Origin: Ketobacter alkanivorans
GTDB taxonomy: Bacteria > Pseudomonadota > Gammaproteobacteria > Pseudomonadales > Ketobacteraceae
DNA length: 64,000 nucleotides
Assembly (NCBI RefSeq): GCF_002863865.1
Contig: NZ_CP022684.1
Span: 1,170,931 to 1,234,930 of the forward strand
Direction of reading: 5' to 3'
In this document: piece after piece, positions 56,949 through 64,000 of the stretch
Numbering within the stretch: the stretch's first letter is position 1
Layout of the letters: each line of letters opens with the position of its first letter
Program-made: the position numbers and the translations under genes
Notes under the pieces: generated by a model
What the model was told of the DNA's origin: nothing
Databases searched by the model: none
What the model saw: only the letters and a program-made list of their open reading frames with translations

Positions 56949-57392
56949 ATGACAAAGAGCACGCTGATCATCCTCAAACTAACCCTCGCCGCCCTGCTAT
57001 TGGCAGGCACCAGCGGAGTTCGAGCGGACATCTTCGTCATCACCAATGCCGACAACCCTGTTGCCCAGCTAAGCCTGAAAGAAGTCCGCAAAGTATTCCT
57101 CGGGCGTCTGCACCTCTATCCAGGAACCGAACACGAACCCCTCGCCATCGACCTGCCACAAACCAGCCATGCGTACCGCCACTTTTACGAAAAAACCGTT
57201 GGCATATCCCTGCCCAAATTGAAACGCTATCGAGCGTATTACCTGTTCAGCGGTAAGGGCAAGATACCCTCCGAAGCCCCTAACAGCGACGCTGTAGTTG
57301 ACGCAGTAAAACGCAGCACCTACGCCATTGGCTATGTAGAAACCTCAGCGGAAAACCTGCAAGGCATCAAAATCCTGTACCGCGAGGAATAA
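56949..57392 (+). CDS. Small PstS-like periplasmic substrate-binding protein
   Basis: 147 residues, with signal peptide to about 26 (SGVRA). The mature part DIFVITNADNPVAQLSLKEV, VRKVFLGRLHLYPG and KRSTYAIGYVETSAENLQGI shows the PBP-like fold of phosphate-binding PstS but at under half its length (usual about 320). The ATG directly follows the TAA of the porin gene, so the two are cotranslated. No ABC permease or ATPase is nearby, so a sensory or ligand-presenting role seems likelier than transport. Confidence 0.85.
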   Translation: MTKSTLIILKLTLAALLLAGTSGVRADIFVITNADNPVAQLSLKEVRKVFLGRLHLYPGTEHEPLAIDLPQTSHAYRHFYEKTVGISLPKLKRYRAYYLFSGKGKIPSEAPNSDAVVDAVKRSTYAIGYVETSAENLQGIKILYREE

Positions 57393-57408
57393 AACAGAGG
57401 GCATAAAA

Positions 57409-57430
57409 AAAGCGCCCCGAAAGGCGCTTT
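57409..57430. terminator. Bidirectional terminator between PBP-like gene and rplS operon
   Basis: AAAGCGCC pairs with GGCGCTTT around CCGAAA. On the minus strand it is followed by seven T, giving a strong end for the rpsP-rplS operon. Confidence 0.92.
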
Positions 57431-57470
57431 CTTAACTATCTGCAAAATAACGCTATCTGCAGAAGCTCGC

Positions 57471-57827
57471 TTAGTTGAGCTTCTCACGGATACGGGCAGA
57501 CTTACCAGTACGCTCACGCAGGAAGTACAGCTTGGCGCGACGAACCGCACCGCGGCGCTTAACAGCGATGCTGTCAACCAGCGGGCTGTGAGTCTGGAAA
57601 GTACGCTCAACGCCCACACCGTTGGAGATTTTACGTACGGTGAACGCGGAGTTCAGTCCACGGTTACGCTTACCAATCACCACGCCTTCGAATGCCTGCA
57701 GACGAGTACGCTCACCTTCCGTTACCTTCACGCTGACAACAACAGTGTCGCCCACGCTGAACTTGGGAAGATCCTGCTTCAACTGCTCGTTTTCAATAGC
57801 TTGAATGATTAAATTTTTACCGCTCAT
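57471..57827 (-). CDS. rplS: 50S ribosomal protein L19
   Basis: 118 residues. Start 57827 has GAGGAAA eight bases ahead; the frame extends 39 bases upstream without a site. Signatures [20 protein letters not shown] and [20 protein letters not shown]. Last gene of the S16-RimM-TrmD-L19 operon. Confidence 0.98.
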   Translation of the reverse strand: MSGKNLIIQAIENEQLKQDLPKFSVGDTVVVSVKVTEGERTRLQAFEGVVIGKRNRGLNSAFTVRKISNGVGVERTFQTHSPLVDSIAVKRRGAVRRAKLYFLRERTGKSARIREKLN

Positions 57828-57909
57828 GAGAGTTTCCTCAATGTTGGCGTCAGAGGTAGTTCCCACTATTAGGTTAAGGGCGCTACATTCACGTCGTTAA
57901 TAAAACCGT

Positions 57910-58665
57910 TCAGGACAAGCCTTGCTCATCCAAGTATTCATTCAGCAGTGCGCGCTCTTCTTTACTGAGCTGCCTGCCATTTATAAGGTCAGGGCGACGC
58001 TGCCAGGTTCGGCCCAGGGATTGCTTTAATCGCCAGCGCCTGATCTCACCGTGGTGACCGCTCATCAGCACCTTGGGCACCGGTCGATCATCGTATATTT
58101 CCGGGCGGGTATAGTGAGGGCAATCCAACAACCCTTGAAAGAAAGAGTCCTCCGCTGCAGAATCCTTATGACCCAGCACCCCCGGCAACAACCTTACCGT
58201 GGCGTCGATCATCGACATCACCGGCAGCTCGCCACCGCTTAACACGTAATCGCCGATGGACCATTCTTCATCCACCGCCATGTCGATCACACGCTCATCA
58301 ACACCCTCGTAACGGCCACACAAAAATACCATGCCCTGCCGCTCGCTGAACCCCTTGGCGGCCTGTTGATCAAACGGCCTGCCCTGAGGTGATACATACA
58401 CTACTTTCGGATCAGACACCGCTGCCGACTCAAGCCTGGCCTTGGCGCTGGCAATGGCGGCCAGTAAAGGCTCCACCAACATCAGCATACCGGGGCCGCC
58501 ACCATAAGGGCGATCATCCACGGTTCGGTGCACATCCTGGGTAAAATCCCTGGGGTTAGTGTAGCCCAGCTCAATCAACCCGTTTTTTACAGCTCTGCCG
58601 GTCACACCGTAGTCTGTAATGGCGCTGAACATCTCAGGGAACAGGGTGACAATTTCAAATTTCAT
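57910..58665 (-). CDS. trmD: tRNA (guanine-37-N1) methyltransferase TrmD
   Basis: 251 residues. It methylates G37 of tRNAs with CCN anticodons to prevent frameshifting. Start 58665 follows GAGAGGGC; the trefoil-knot SAM site is visible in [28 protein letters not shown] and [16 protein letters not shown]. Confidence 0.98.
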   Translation of the reverse strand: MKFEIVTLFPEMFSAITDYGVTGRAVKNGLIELGYTNPRDFTQDVHRTVDDRPYGGGPGMLMLVEPLLAAIASAKARLESAAVSDPKVVYVSPQGRPFDQQAAKGFSERQGMVFLCGRYEGVDERVIDMAVDEEWSIGDYVLSGGELPVMSMIDATVRLLPGVLGHKDSAAEDSFFQGLLDCPHYTRPEIYDDRPVPKVLMSGHHGEIRRWRLKQSLGRTWQRRPDLINGRQLSKEERALLNEYLDEQGLS

Positions 58666-58695
58666 GCCCTCTCCCTCACACGCCCACATATCGCG

Positions 58696-59217
58696 CTAGA
58701 AATCTTTATCCCAGTCCACCGTCATAGTGCCGGACTGCAGATCAACCGCCCGAACCACATCATCCCAAACATAGGGAATCAGGCGCTCCTGCCGGTCGAT
58801 GCTGTCGGCATTGCCTTTCACCGCAATGACATCGTTGGAACCGGTCTCGAACAGGTGACTGATCTTACCGAGACAGTCACCCTCGAGGGTTTTAACCGTT
58901 AATCCTTCCAGCTCAGACCAGTAATAGTCGTTTTGCTGGAGCGCTGGCAGCTGCTCACGCTTGATTGCTAATTCACACCCAGTGAAAGCCGGGATCTGCT
59001 CGCGGTTATCACAACCTTCGACCTTGATCACCAGCCCCTTTCCATGCCGCTGAACACGTTCAACGCTTATGGGCTGCCAGCTCCCCCCCCGATTGATCCA
59101 GAGAGGGCTGTATTCTGCAATATTTTCCATCGGCTGGGTGTGGGAATAGAGTTTCATCCAGCCCTTGATGCCATAGGCCCCAAGAAGCTTCCCAACAACC
59201 ACCCAGTCTGCCGACAT
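58696..59217 (-). CDS. rimM: Ribosome maturation factor RimM
   Basis: 173 residues. N-terminal RimM domain (VVVGKLLGAYGIKGWMKLYS) and PRC-barrel (YYWSELEGLTVKTLEGDCLG, LIPYVWDDVVRAVDLQ). It assists 30S head assembly by binding S19. Starts 12 bp after the rpsP stop, as usual. Confidence 0.98.
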   Translation of the reverse strand: MSADWVVVGKLLGAYGIKGWMKLYSHTQPMENIAEYSPLWINRGGSWQPISVERVQRHGKGLVIKVEGCDNREQIPAFTGCELAIKREQLPALQQNDYYWSELEGLTVKTLEGDCLGKISHLFETGSNDVIAVKGNADSIDRQERLIPYVWDDVVRAVDLQSGTMTVDWDKDF

Positions 59218-59229
59218 AACAGAGACTGC

Positions 59230-59487
59230 TTAAGCTGCAGCTGCTGCTTTTTTGGCATCTTTCAGCAAAGTGGCTACGCGATCAGAAGTCTGAGCGCCCA
59301 GACCAACCCAATGCTCGATGCGGGCCAGATCCAAACGTACACGCTCTTCCTGGCCACGGGCCAGCGGGTTGAAGAAACCAACGCGCTCGATGTAACGACC
59401 GTCACGGGCATTACGGCTATCGGTTACAACCAGGTGATAGAAAGGACGTTTTTTGGAGCCGCCACGGGTCATTCGAATGGTTACCAT
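59230..59487 (-). CDS. rpsP: 30S ribosomal protein S16
   Basis: 85 residues, [20 protein letters not shown] and [20 protein letters not shown] are diagnostic. AAGGA precedes the ATG. First gene of the operon; its promoter should lie in the 226-bp gap to ffh. Confidence 0.98.
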   Translation of the reverse strand: MVTIRMTRGGSKKRPFYHLVVTDSRNARDGRYIERVGFFNPLARGQEERVRLDLARIEHWVGLGAQTSDRVATLLKDAKKAAAAA

Positions 59488-59713
59488 GTAATCTTTTCCT
59501 TCTTACAATCAATCTGTTCAGCGATTAACAACGTAAAAGCGGGCTGCTGAAACCGCCACTGGCGCTCAGTAACCCACTGAATTCTTTTGTGTTTTCGAGC
59601 TCTGCTTAGCTAAATAGGCAGGCTCTCGCCCCTGTCACTGCTGGAAATTGAGGGTGTGCAGGACAAGTGAGGCGCAGGATTTTAAGGGAATTTGCCCCGA
59701 AAAGAAAGCCTAA

Positions 59714-61105
59714 TTACATCTTGAAGGGAGGCATGCCGCCGCCAGGGAAGCCACCGCCGCCCATCATGCCTTTCATACCCCGCATCATATTCTTCATGCC
59801 ACCCTTGCCGGACAGCTTTTTCATCATCTTCTGCATCTGTTTGTGCTGTTTTAACACACGGTTAATATCCGGGATCTGGGTGCCCGAGCCAGCCGCAATG
59901 CGTTTCTTGCGGGAGCCATTGATTACATCAGGGAAACGCCGCTCATGGGCTGTCATGGAATAAATAATGGCTTCCATTTTGGTCAGCTCTTTATCCGCCA
60001 CACCGCCCTGCTGGGCCATCTGGGCCATACCGCCCATACCAGGCAACTTATCCAGCATGCCTGCCATGCCGCCCAGTTTCTTCATTTGCTGGAACTGTTC
60101 CAGCAGGTCTTCCAGGTCGAAGCCCTTGCCTTTCTTCAGCTTCTTGGCCAGTTTGTCGGCCTTGTCTTTGTCCAGCTTGCGCTCAGCTTCTTCCACCAGG
60201 CTGAGCACATCACCCATACCCAGAATACGGGAGGCGATACGATCAGGATAGAAAGGTTCCAGGGCATCGGTTTTCTCACCCATACCGATAAACTTGATGG
60301 GCTTGCCCGTGATATGACGTACTGAGAGGGCTGCACCCCCGCGGGCGTCACCGTCAGCCTTGGTGAGCACCACCCCGGTAAGCGGCAGTGCATCATTGAA
60401 CGCCTTGGCGGTATTGGCGGCATCCTGACCGGTCATGGCATCCACCACAAACAGGGTTTCCACCGGTTTGATGGCAGCGTGCAGGGCCTTGATCTCGTTC
60501 ATCATCTCTTCATCGATGGCGAGACGACCGGCGGTATCGATGATCACCACATCGGCGTGCAATTTACGGGCTTCGGCGATAGCACGGTTGGCAATGTCAA
60601 CGGGGTTTTCTTCTGTGCTGGACGACACAAATAGTGCGCCGACATCGCCAGCCAGGGTTTCCAACTGCTTGATCGCTGCCGGACGGTAGATATCAGCACT
60701 GGTGACCAGTACTTTTTTCTTTTCCCGCTCTTTCAAATATTTGGCAAGCTTGCCCACCGTGGTGGTTTTACCTGCACCCTGCAGACCCGCCATCAGCACC
60801 ACAGCCGGTGGCTGCACGTTCAATTTCAGGGCGTCGTTAGCGTCACCCATCATGTGAACCAGCTCCTGATTCACTATTTTGATGAAGACCTGGCCTGGGC
60901 TGAGGCTTTTCATCACCTCCTGCCCTACTGCACGTTCTTTAACCTTATCTATGAAATCTTTCACCACTGGCAAGGCAACATCTGCCTCCAGCAAGGCCAT
61001 TCTGACTTCCCGCAGGGTCTCTTTTATATTGTCCTCGGTGAGACGAGCCTTGCCTGTCACATTGCGCAGGCTGGTACTGAGTCGTTCGGTCAGGTTATCA
61101 AACAT
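59714..61105 (-). CDS. ffh: Signal recognition particle protein Ffh (SRP54)
   Basis: 463 residues. N domain (1-95), G domain with P-loop GLQGAGKTTTVGKLA, DTAGRLA, TKADGDARGG, and a Met-rich M domain (about 330-463) that binds 4.5S RNA and signal sequences, ending in the Met/Gly-rich tail. It targets membrane proteins with FtsY. No 4.5S RNA gene was seen in the window. Divergent from ypjD. Confidence 0.98.
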   Translation of the reverse strand: MFDNLTERLSTSLRNVTGKARLTEDNIKETLREVRMALLEADVALPVVKDFIDKVKERAVGQEVMKSLSPGQVFIKIVNQELVHMMGDANDALKLNVQPPAVVLMAGLQGAGKTTTVGKLAKYLKEREKKKVLVTSADIYRPAAIKQLETLAGDVGALFVSSSTEENPVDIANRAIAEARKLHADVVIIDTAGRLAIDEEMMNEIKALHAAIKPVETLFVVDAMTGQDAANTAKAFNDALPLTGVVLTKADGDARGGAALSVRHITGKPIKFIGMGEKTDALEPFYPDRIASRILGMGDVLSLVEEAERKLDKDKADKLAKKLKKGKGFDLEDLLEQFQQMKKLGGMAGMLDKLPGMGGMAQMAQQGGVADKELTKMEAIIYSMTAHERRFPDVINGSRKKRIAAGSGTQIPDINRVLKQHKQMQKMMKKLSGKGGMKNMMRGMKGMMGGGGFPGGGMPPFKM

Positions 61106-61229
61106 AGTTGTGTCTTCATCATCAGCAATAACTTGGAACCCGCAAGTATAACGCAGCCAGTTTCATTATTGACAGCCTTGTGCGAAACTTAGCGCTTAAA
61201 CGAAACGGGTTAAGGAGCAATACCCCGCC

Positions 61230-62036
61230 GTGACTATGGCGATCGCTGCAGGCATTCTGGCCTGCGTCTGCTACGGCATTTCCACCGTACTGATCATAAG
61301 AAGTCTGAAAACCGATGTACCGGTGGATCGCCGTGCTTTGCTGGGCTGTGCGAGTATCGGTTTGGGTTTGCACGGCTATTTTCTGTCTGAGGCACTGTTT
61401 CAGGAGCACGGTGTACAGCTGGGCGTGACCACAATGGCCTCATTGTTTGCGCTGGTGCTCGCTGGCACTGGCACCTTGATGGCCGGTTTTCGCCGTATCG
61501 AATCTCTGCTTGCCCCGGCTTATCCCGCGGCAATCATCGGCATGCTGGTGGCGCTGCTCTTTAATGACGAAATGATTCCCAACCCACATTTGAGTAAAGG
61601 CGTTATCGCTCACATCCTGTTGTCCATCTCATCTTACTGCGTACTGGCTCTGGCATTGTCTCAGGCCATTCTGCTGTGGATTCAAAACTATCAGTTGAAG
61701 CATCGCCATCTCCACGATGTGCTGAATTTACTGCCGCCACTGCAAACCATGGAAAGTACGCTGTTCGATCTGATTTCTATCGGCATGGTATTACTGACCC
61801 TTGCCATTGGCACCGGCTTTATCTTTGTGGATGATTTCTTTGCCCAGCATTTGCTGCACAAAACGGTATTTGCTCTCGGCGCATGGACGGTGCTGTGGCT
61901 GCTGTTGTTCGGTCGCAACTTGTGGGGCTGGCGCGGCATGGTTGCAGTCAAATGGACCCTGACTGGATTCGTTTTACTCACCTTGGGCTATTTTGGCTCA
62001 AAAGTCATGCTTGAAGTCATTCTCAACCGTGTGTAG
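61230..62036 (+). CDS. ypjD: YpjD/CcsA-family inner-membrane protein
   Basis: 268 residues, eight or so hydrophobic helices, with the cytochrome-c-assembly (CcsA) fold: YCVLALALSQAILLWIQ and LGAWTVLWLLLFGRNLWGWRG, and His in HLSKGVIAHILLS. Position divergent from ffh and before corB is standard for gammaproteobacteria. Start GTG 61230 with AAGGAG 12 bases ahead. Confidence 0.88.
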   Translation: MTMAIAAGILACVCYGISTVLIIRSLKTDVPVDRRALLGCASIGLGLHGYFLSEALFQEHGVQLGVTTMASLFALVLAGTGTLMAGFRRIESLLAPAYPAAIIGMLVALLFNDEMIPNPHLSKGVIAHILLSISSYCVLALALSQAILLWIQNYQLKHRHLHDVLNLLPPLQTMESTLFDLISIGMVLLTLAIGTGFIFVDDFFAQHLLHKTVFALGAWTVLWLLLFGRNLWGWRGMVAVKWTLTGFVLLTLGYFGSKVMLEVILNRV

Positions 62037-62051
62037 CAGGCGACCTAACTC

Positions 62052-63341
62052 TTGAACGACATATCCATTTCTATCCTGTTCAGTATTCTCGGCATTTTGA
62101 TCCTGATGTCTGCGTTCTTTTCCAGCTCAGAAACCGGGATGATGTCTCTCAACCGCTATCGACTGCGCCATCTGGTCAAGAACAAGGATCGGGCCGCCAT
62201 TCGGGTGGAAAACCTGCTGAGCCGCCCTGATCGACTTATCGGCGTGATCCTGATCGGCAACAACTTTGTGAACATTCTGGCGTCCTCTATTGCCACCATC
62301 ATTGCTATTCGCCTGTGGGGTGATAGCGGTATCGCCATTGCCACCGGCGTGCTGACCCTGGTGATTCTGGTGTTTGCCGAAGTAACCCCGAAAACTCTGG
62401 CGGCGCTGAAGCCTGAAGCCATCGCCTTCCCGTCCAGCCTGATTCTGCGCCCCCTGCTGGTAACGCTGTATCCTTTTGTATGGCTGGTAAACGCCATCAG
62501 CAACGGCCTGTTGCGCATGGTAGGCGTGAACGCCGATGAGATCGGCAGTGATCATTTGAGTCGGGAGGAGCTGCGCACCTTGGTGAATGAGTCCGGTGCC
62601 ATTCTACCCACCCGGCATCGGGGTATGTTGCTAAGCATTCTGGATCTGGAAGAAGTCACGGTGGACGACATCATGATCCCCAAGCATGAGGTCATCGGAA
62701 TCGACCTGGATGAGGACACCGATGACATTATCAAGGCGCTCCAGTCCACCCAGCATACCCGCCTACCGGTCTTTAAAGCGGACCTGAACTCGCCTGTTGG
62801 AGTATTGCATCTGCGTAAAATCAGCCGCCTGCTGATGGATGATGACCTGAACAAAGCTAAAATCATGCAGCAGGCCGTCGAGCCCTATTTTGTTCCAGAG
62901 GGCACGCCTCTGCACATGCAATTAGTGAATTTTCAAAAAGTGAAACGCCGCATGGGCTTTGTGGTGGATGAGTACGGCGATGTGCAGGGCATTGTCACCC
63001 TGGAAGACATTCTGGAAGAAATAGTGGGCGAATTTACCACCGATTATGCGGCCAGCAGCCAAGACATCCACCCCCAGGAAGACGGCTCATTTATCATTGA
63101 TGGTATGGCTACCATTCGAGACATCAACAAGGCTTTGAAGTGGCATTTGCCCACGAAAGGCCCCAAGACCTTGAACGGCCTTATTACTGACCATTTGCAA
63201 ACCATTCCAGAGCACAACCTGTGCTTTAAAATTGGCAACTATCGCTTTGAGACCATACAGATCAAGGACAACCTGGTTAAGACTGCACGGGTAGTCAGCG
63301 TCAAGCCGAGCAAAAAGAAAACTATTTCTGCAGCATCATAA
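62052..63341 (+). CDS. corB: CNNM/HlyC-CorC family transporter-associated protein (CorB)
   Basis: 429 residues from TTG 62052. N-terminal membrane DUF21 domain (about 1-180, FFSSSETGMMSLNRYRLRHL), two CBS domains (about 200-325, MIPKHEVIGIDLDEDTDDII, GFVVDEYGDVQGIVTLEDIL) and a C-terminal transporter-associated domain (about 345-420, DGSFIIDGMATIRDINKA). CorB/CNNM proteins handle Mg2+ (and possibly Co2+). The start is 16 bp after the ypjD stop, so the pair is an operon. Its last 20 bp overlap the 3' end of the convergent FHA gene. Confidence 0.93.
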   Translation: MNDISISILFSILGILILMSAFFSSSETGMMSLNRYRLRHLVKNKDRAAIRVENLLSRPDRLIGVILIGNNFVNILASSIATIIAIRLWGDSGIAIATGVLTLVILVFAEVTPKTLAALKPEAIAFPSSLILRPLLVTLYPFVWLVNAISNGLLRMVGVNADEIGSDHLSREELRTLVNESGAILPTRHRGMLLSILDLEEVTVDDIMIPKHEVIGIDLDEDTDDIIKALQSTQHTRLPVFKADLNSPVGVLHLRKISRLLMDDDLNKAKIMQQAVEPYFVPEGTPLHMQLVNFQKVKRRMGFVVDEYGDVQGIVTLEDILEEIVGEFTTDYAASSQDIHPQEDGSFIIDGMATIRDINKALKWHLPTKGPKTLNGLITDHLQTIPEHNLCFKIGNYRFETIQIKDNLVKTARVVSVKPSKKKTISAAS

Positions 63342-64000
63342 AGGCTGCACCAGCCACTACGGCAATCAACACAACCAACGCGCCAATGATTATCGGTGCC
63401 TTACTTTTAGCTTGGGGCGCCGATACGCTGGCCTCTGCCGCTGGGCTGGCTTTGGGTATGGGTCTTACGGTCGGCTTCGGCGCCTGAGGCGCTCGGGGAA
63501 TAGGAGCCGCCCGGAATACGGTGGCCTCGTCATCGTCATCCTCATCGTCCTGCGCTACTGCCGCCCCAACCGGCCCGGCCACCAGAAAGGTCAGATGGTC
63601 GAAACTGATTTTATCGCCGGGCTTCAGCACCTGCTCACCCACCTTCTGGCCGTTAACGCAGGTTCCGTTGGAAGACTGCAAGTCAACAATGCGCAGCACA
63701 CCGCCTTTTAAATTGATCTCGGCATGACGCCGCGACATATGGGCGTCACTGATCGCAATATCACAGCTGCTGGAGCGACCGAATACCATTGAGCCATGAA
63801 TCATGATGCTCTTGCCCTTGAGCGGGCCCGAAAGCGCCATAATGCTCCAATCGCTGCGTACAGAGGGCGCCACGGACTTGGGCTTCTCTGCCACCGCTTT
63901 AGGCTCAACGATCAGCAGCTCTACATTGGCCAACTTGATGACATCCCCTGATCTCAGCTGGAAATGTTTACCCACCTTGGTGCCATTAACGAAGGTGCCT
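63322..64000 (-). CDS. Tandem FHA-domain membrane protein (partial, 5' end beyond window)
   Basis: The frame is open to the right edge. It begins within a first FHA domain, whose end GTFVNGTKVGKHFQLRSGDV is present, and continues with a complete second FHA domain (VFGRSSSCDIAISDAHMSRR, DLQSSNGTCVNGQKVGEQV). A Pro/Ala-rich linker with an acidic stretch and a C-terminal membrane helix (IIIGALVVLIAVVAGAAFMM) follow. FHA domains bind phosphothreonine, so it probably recruits a phosphorylated partner to the membrane; the partner kinase is not in the window. Confidence 0.88.
   Translation of the reverse strand, partial: GTFVNGTKVGKHFQLRSGDVIKLANVELLIVEPKAVAEKPKSVAPSVRSDWSIMALSGPLKGKSIMIHGSMVFGRSSSCDIAISDAHMSRRHAEINLKGGVLRIVDLQSSNGTCVNGQKVGEQVLKPGDKISFDHLTFLVAGPVGAAVAQDDEDDDDEATVFRAAPIPRAPQAPKPTVRPIPKASPAAEASVSAPQAKSKAPIIIGALVVLIAVVAGAAFMMLQK

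Noticed and set aside
1..64000. CRISPR arrays, tRNA, rRNA and 4.5S RNA genes
   Set aside because: No regularly spaced repeats, cloverleaf segments or rRNA-like stretches were seen by eye; absence is not proof for small RNAs.

Overview
The window is a gammaproteobacterial chromosome segment. Its conserved gene orders are prfB-lysS, xerD-dsbC-(aminotransferase)-hom-thrC-recJ, rpsP-rimM-trmD-rplS, and ffh divergent from ypjD-corB. These, together with long 7TMR-DISM signalling proteins, a DesT/FabR-type repressor next to a desaturase operon and two acyl-CoA dehydrogenases with their own regulators, suggest a free-living, lipid-using relative of the Pseudomonadales/Oceanospirillales. Base composition is moderate, roughly half GC. 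I cannot name the species. I saw no rRNA, tRNA, CRISPR array or prophage.

Layout. 1-5.4 kb: a partial TetR regulator, an Lcp/MpaB-like oxygenase, an AraC regulator, a lipoprotein alpha/beta hydrolase and a hexose-6-phosphate mutarotase. 5.4-9.1 kb: a PocR-type hybrid histidine kinase with an apparent frameshift, then an IS256-family insertion sequence with an 8-bp target duplication that splits a short open frame. 9.1-17.6 kb: a minus-strand envelope/signalling group made of a small lipoprotein, a FecR-TPR-outer-membrane-barrel fusion, a CHASE2 class III nucleotide cyclase, a secreted esterase and a GAF histidine kinase. 17.6-26 kb: SlyD, an Fe-S protein, a cold-shock protein, a DnaJ-like protein, lysS, prfB with its programmed +1 frameshift, and a 7TMR-DISM hybrid kinase. 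26-30.7 kb: a GlxA-type regulator divergent from an acyl-CoA dehydrogenase/enoyl-CoA hydratase pair, and a PilJ/NarX-type periplasmic protein. 30.9-38.6 kb: recJ, thrC, hom, an AlaC-type aminotransferase, dsbC, xerD and a 37-residue membrane peptide gene. 38.7-42.6 kb: tandem 7TMR-DISM diguanylate cyclases. 42.6-46.2 kb: a DesT/FabR-type repressor divergent from a ferredoxin reductase-desaturase operon. 46.3-50.3 kb: a small outer-membrane barrel, mgtE and a secreted cysteine-paired repeat protein. 50.3-53.7 kb: a DmdC/FadE-like dehydrogenase divergent from an ScfR/RamB-like regulator. 53.7-57.4 kb: a membrane hybrid kinase divergent from a porin and a mini PstS-like binding protein. 57.4-64 kb: the S16/RimM/TrmD/L19 operon, ffh, ypjD, corB and an FHA protein cut by the window edge.

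The themes are envelope sensing (four hybrid or simple histidine kinases, one nucleotide cyclase, two diguanylate cyclases) and acyl-lipid metabolism (esterases, dehydrogenases, desaturase). The best candidates for an undescribed system are the CHASE2 cyclase/FecR-TPR-barrel/lipoprotein locus, the kinase-porin-mini-PBP module, and the secreted protein with four cysteine-paired helical repeats. Function calls come from reading the sequence by eye; no database search was run.
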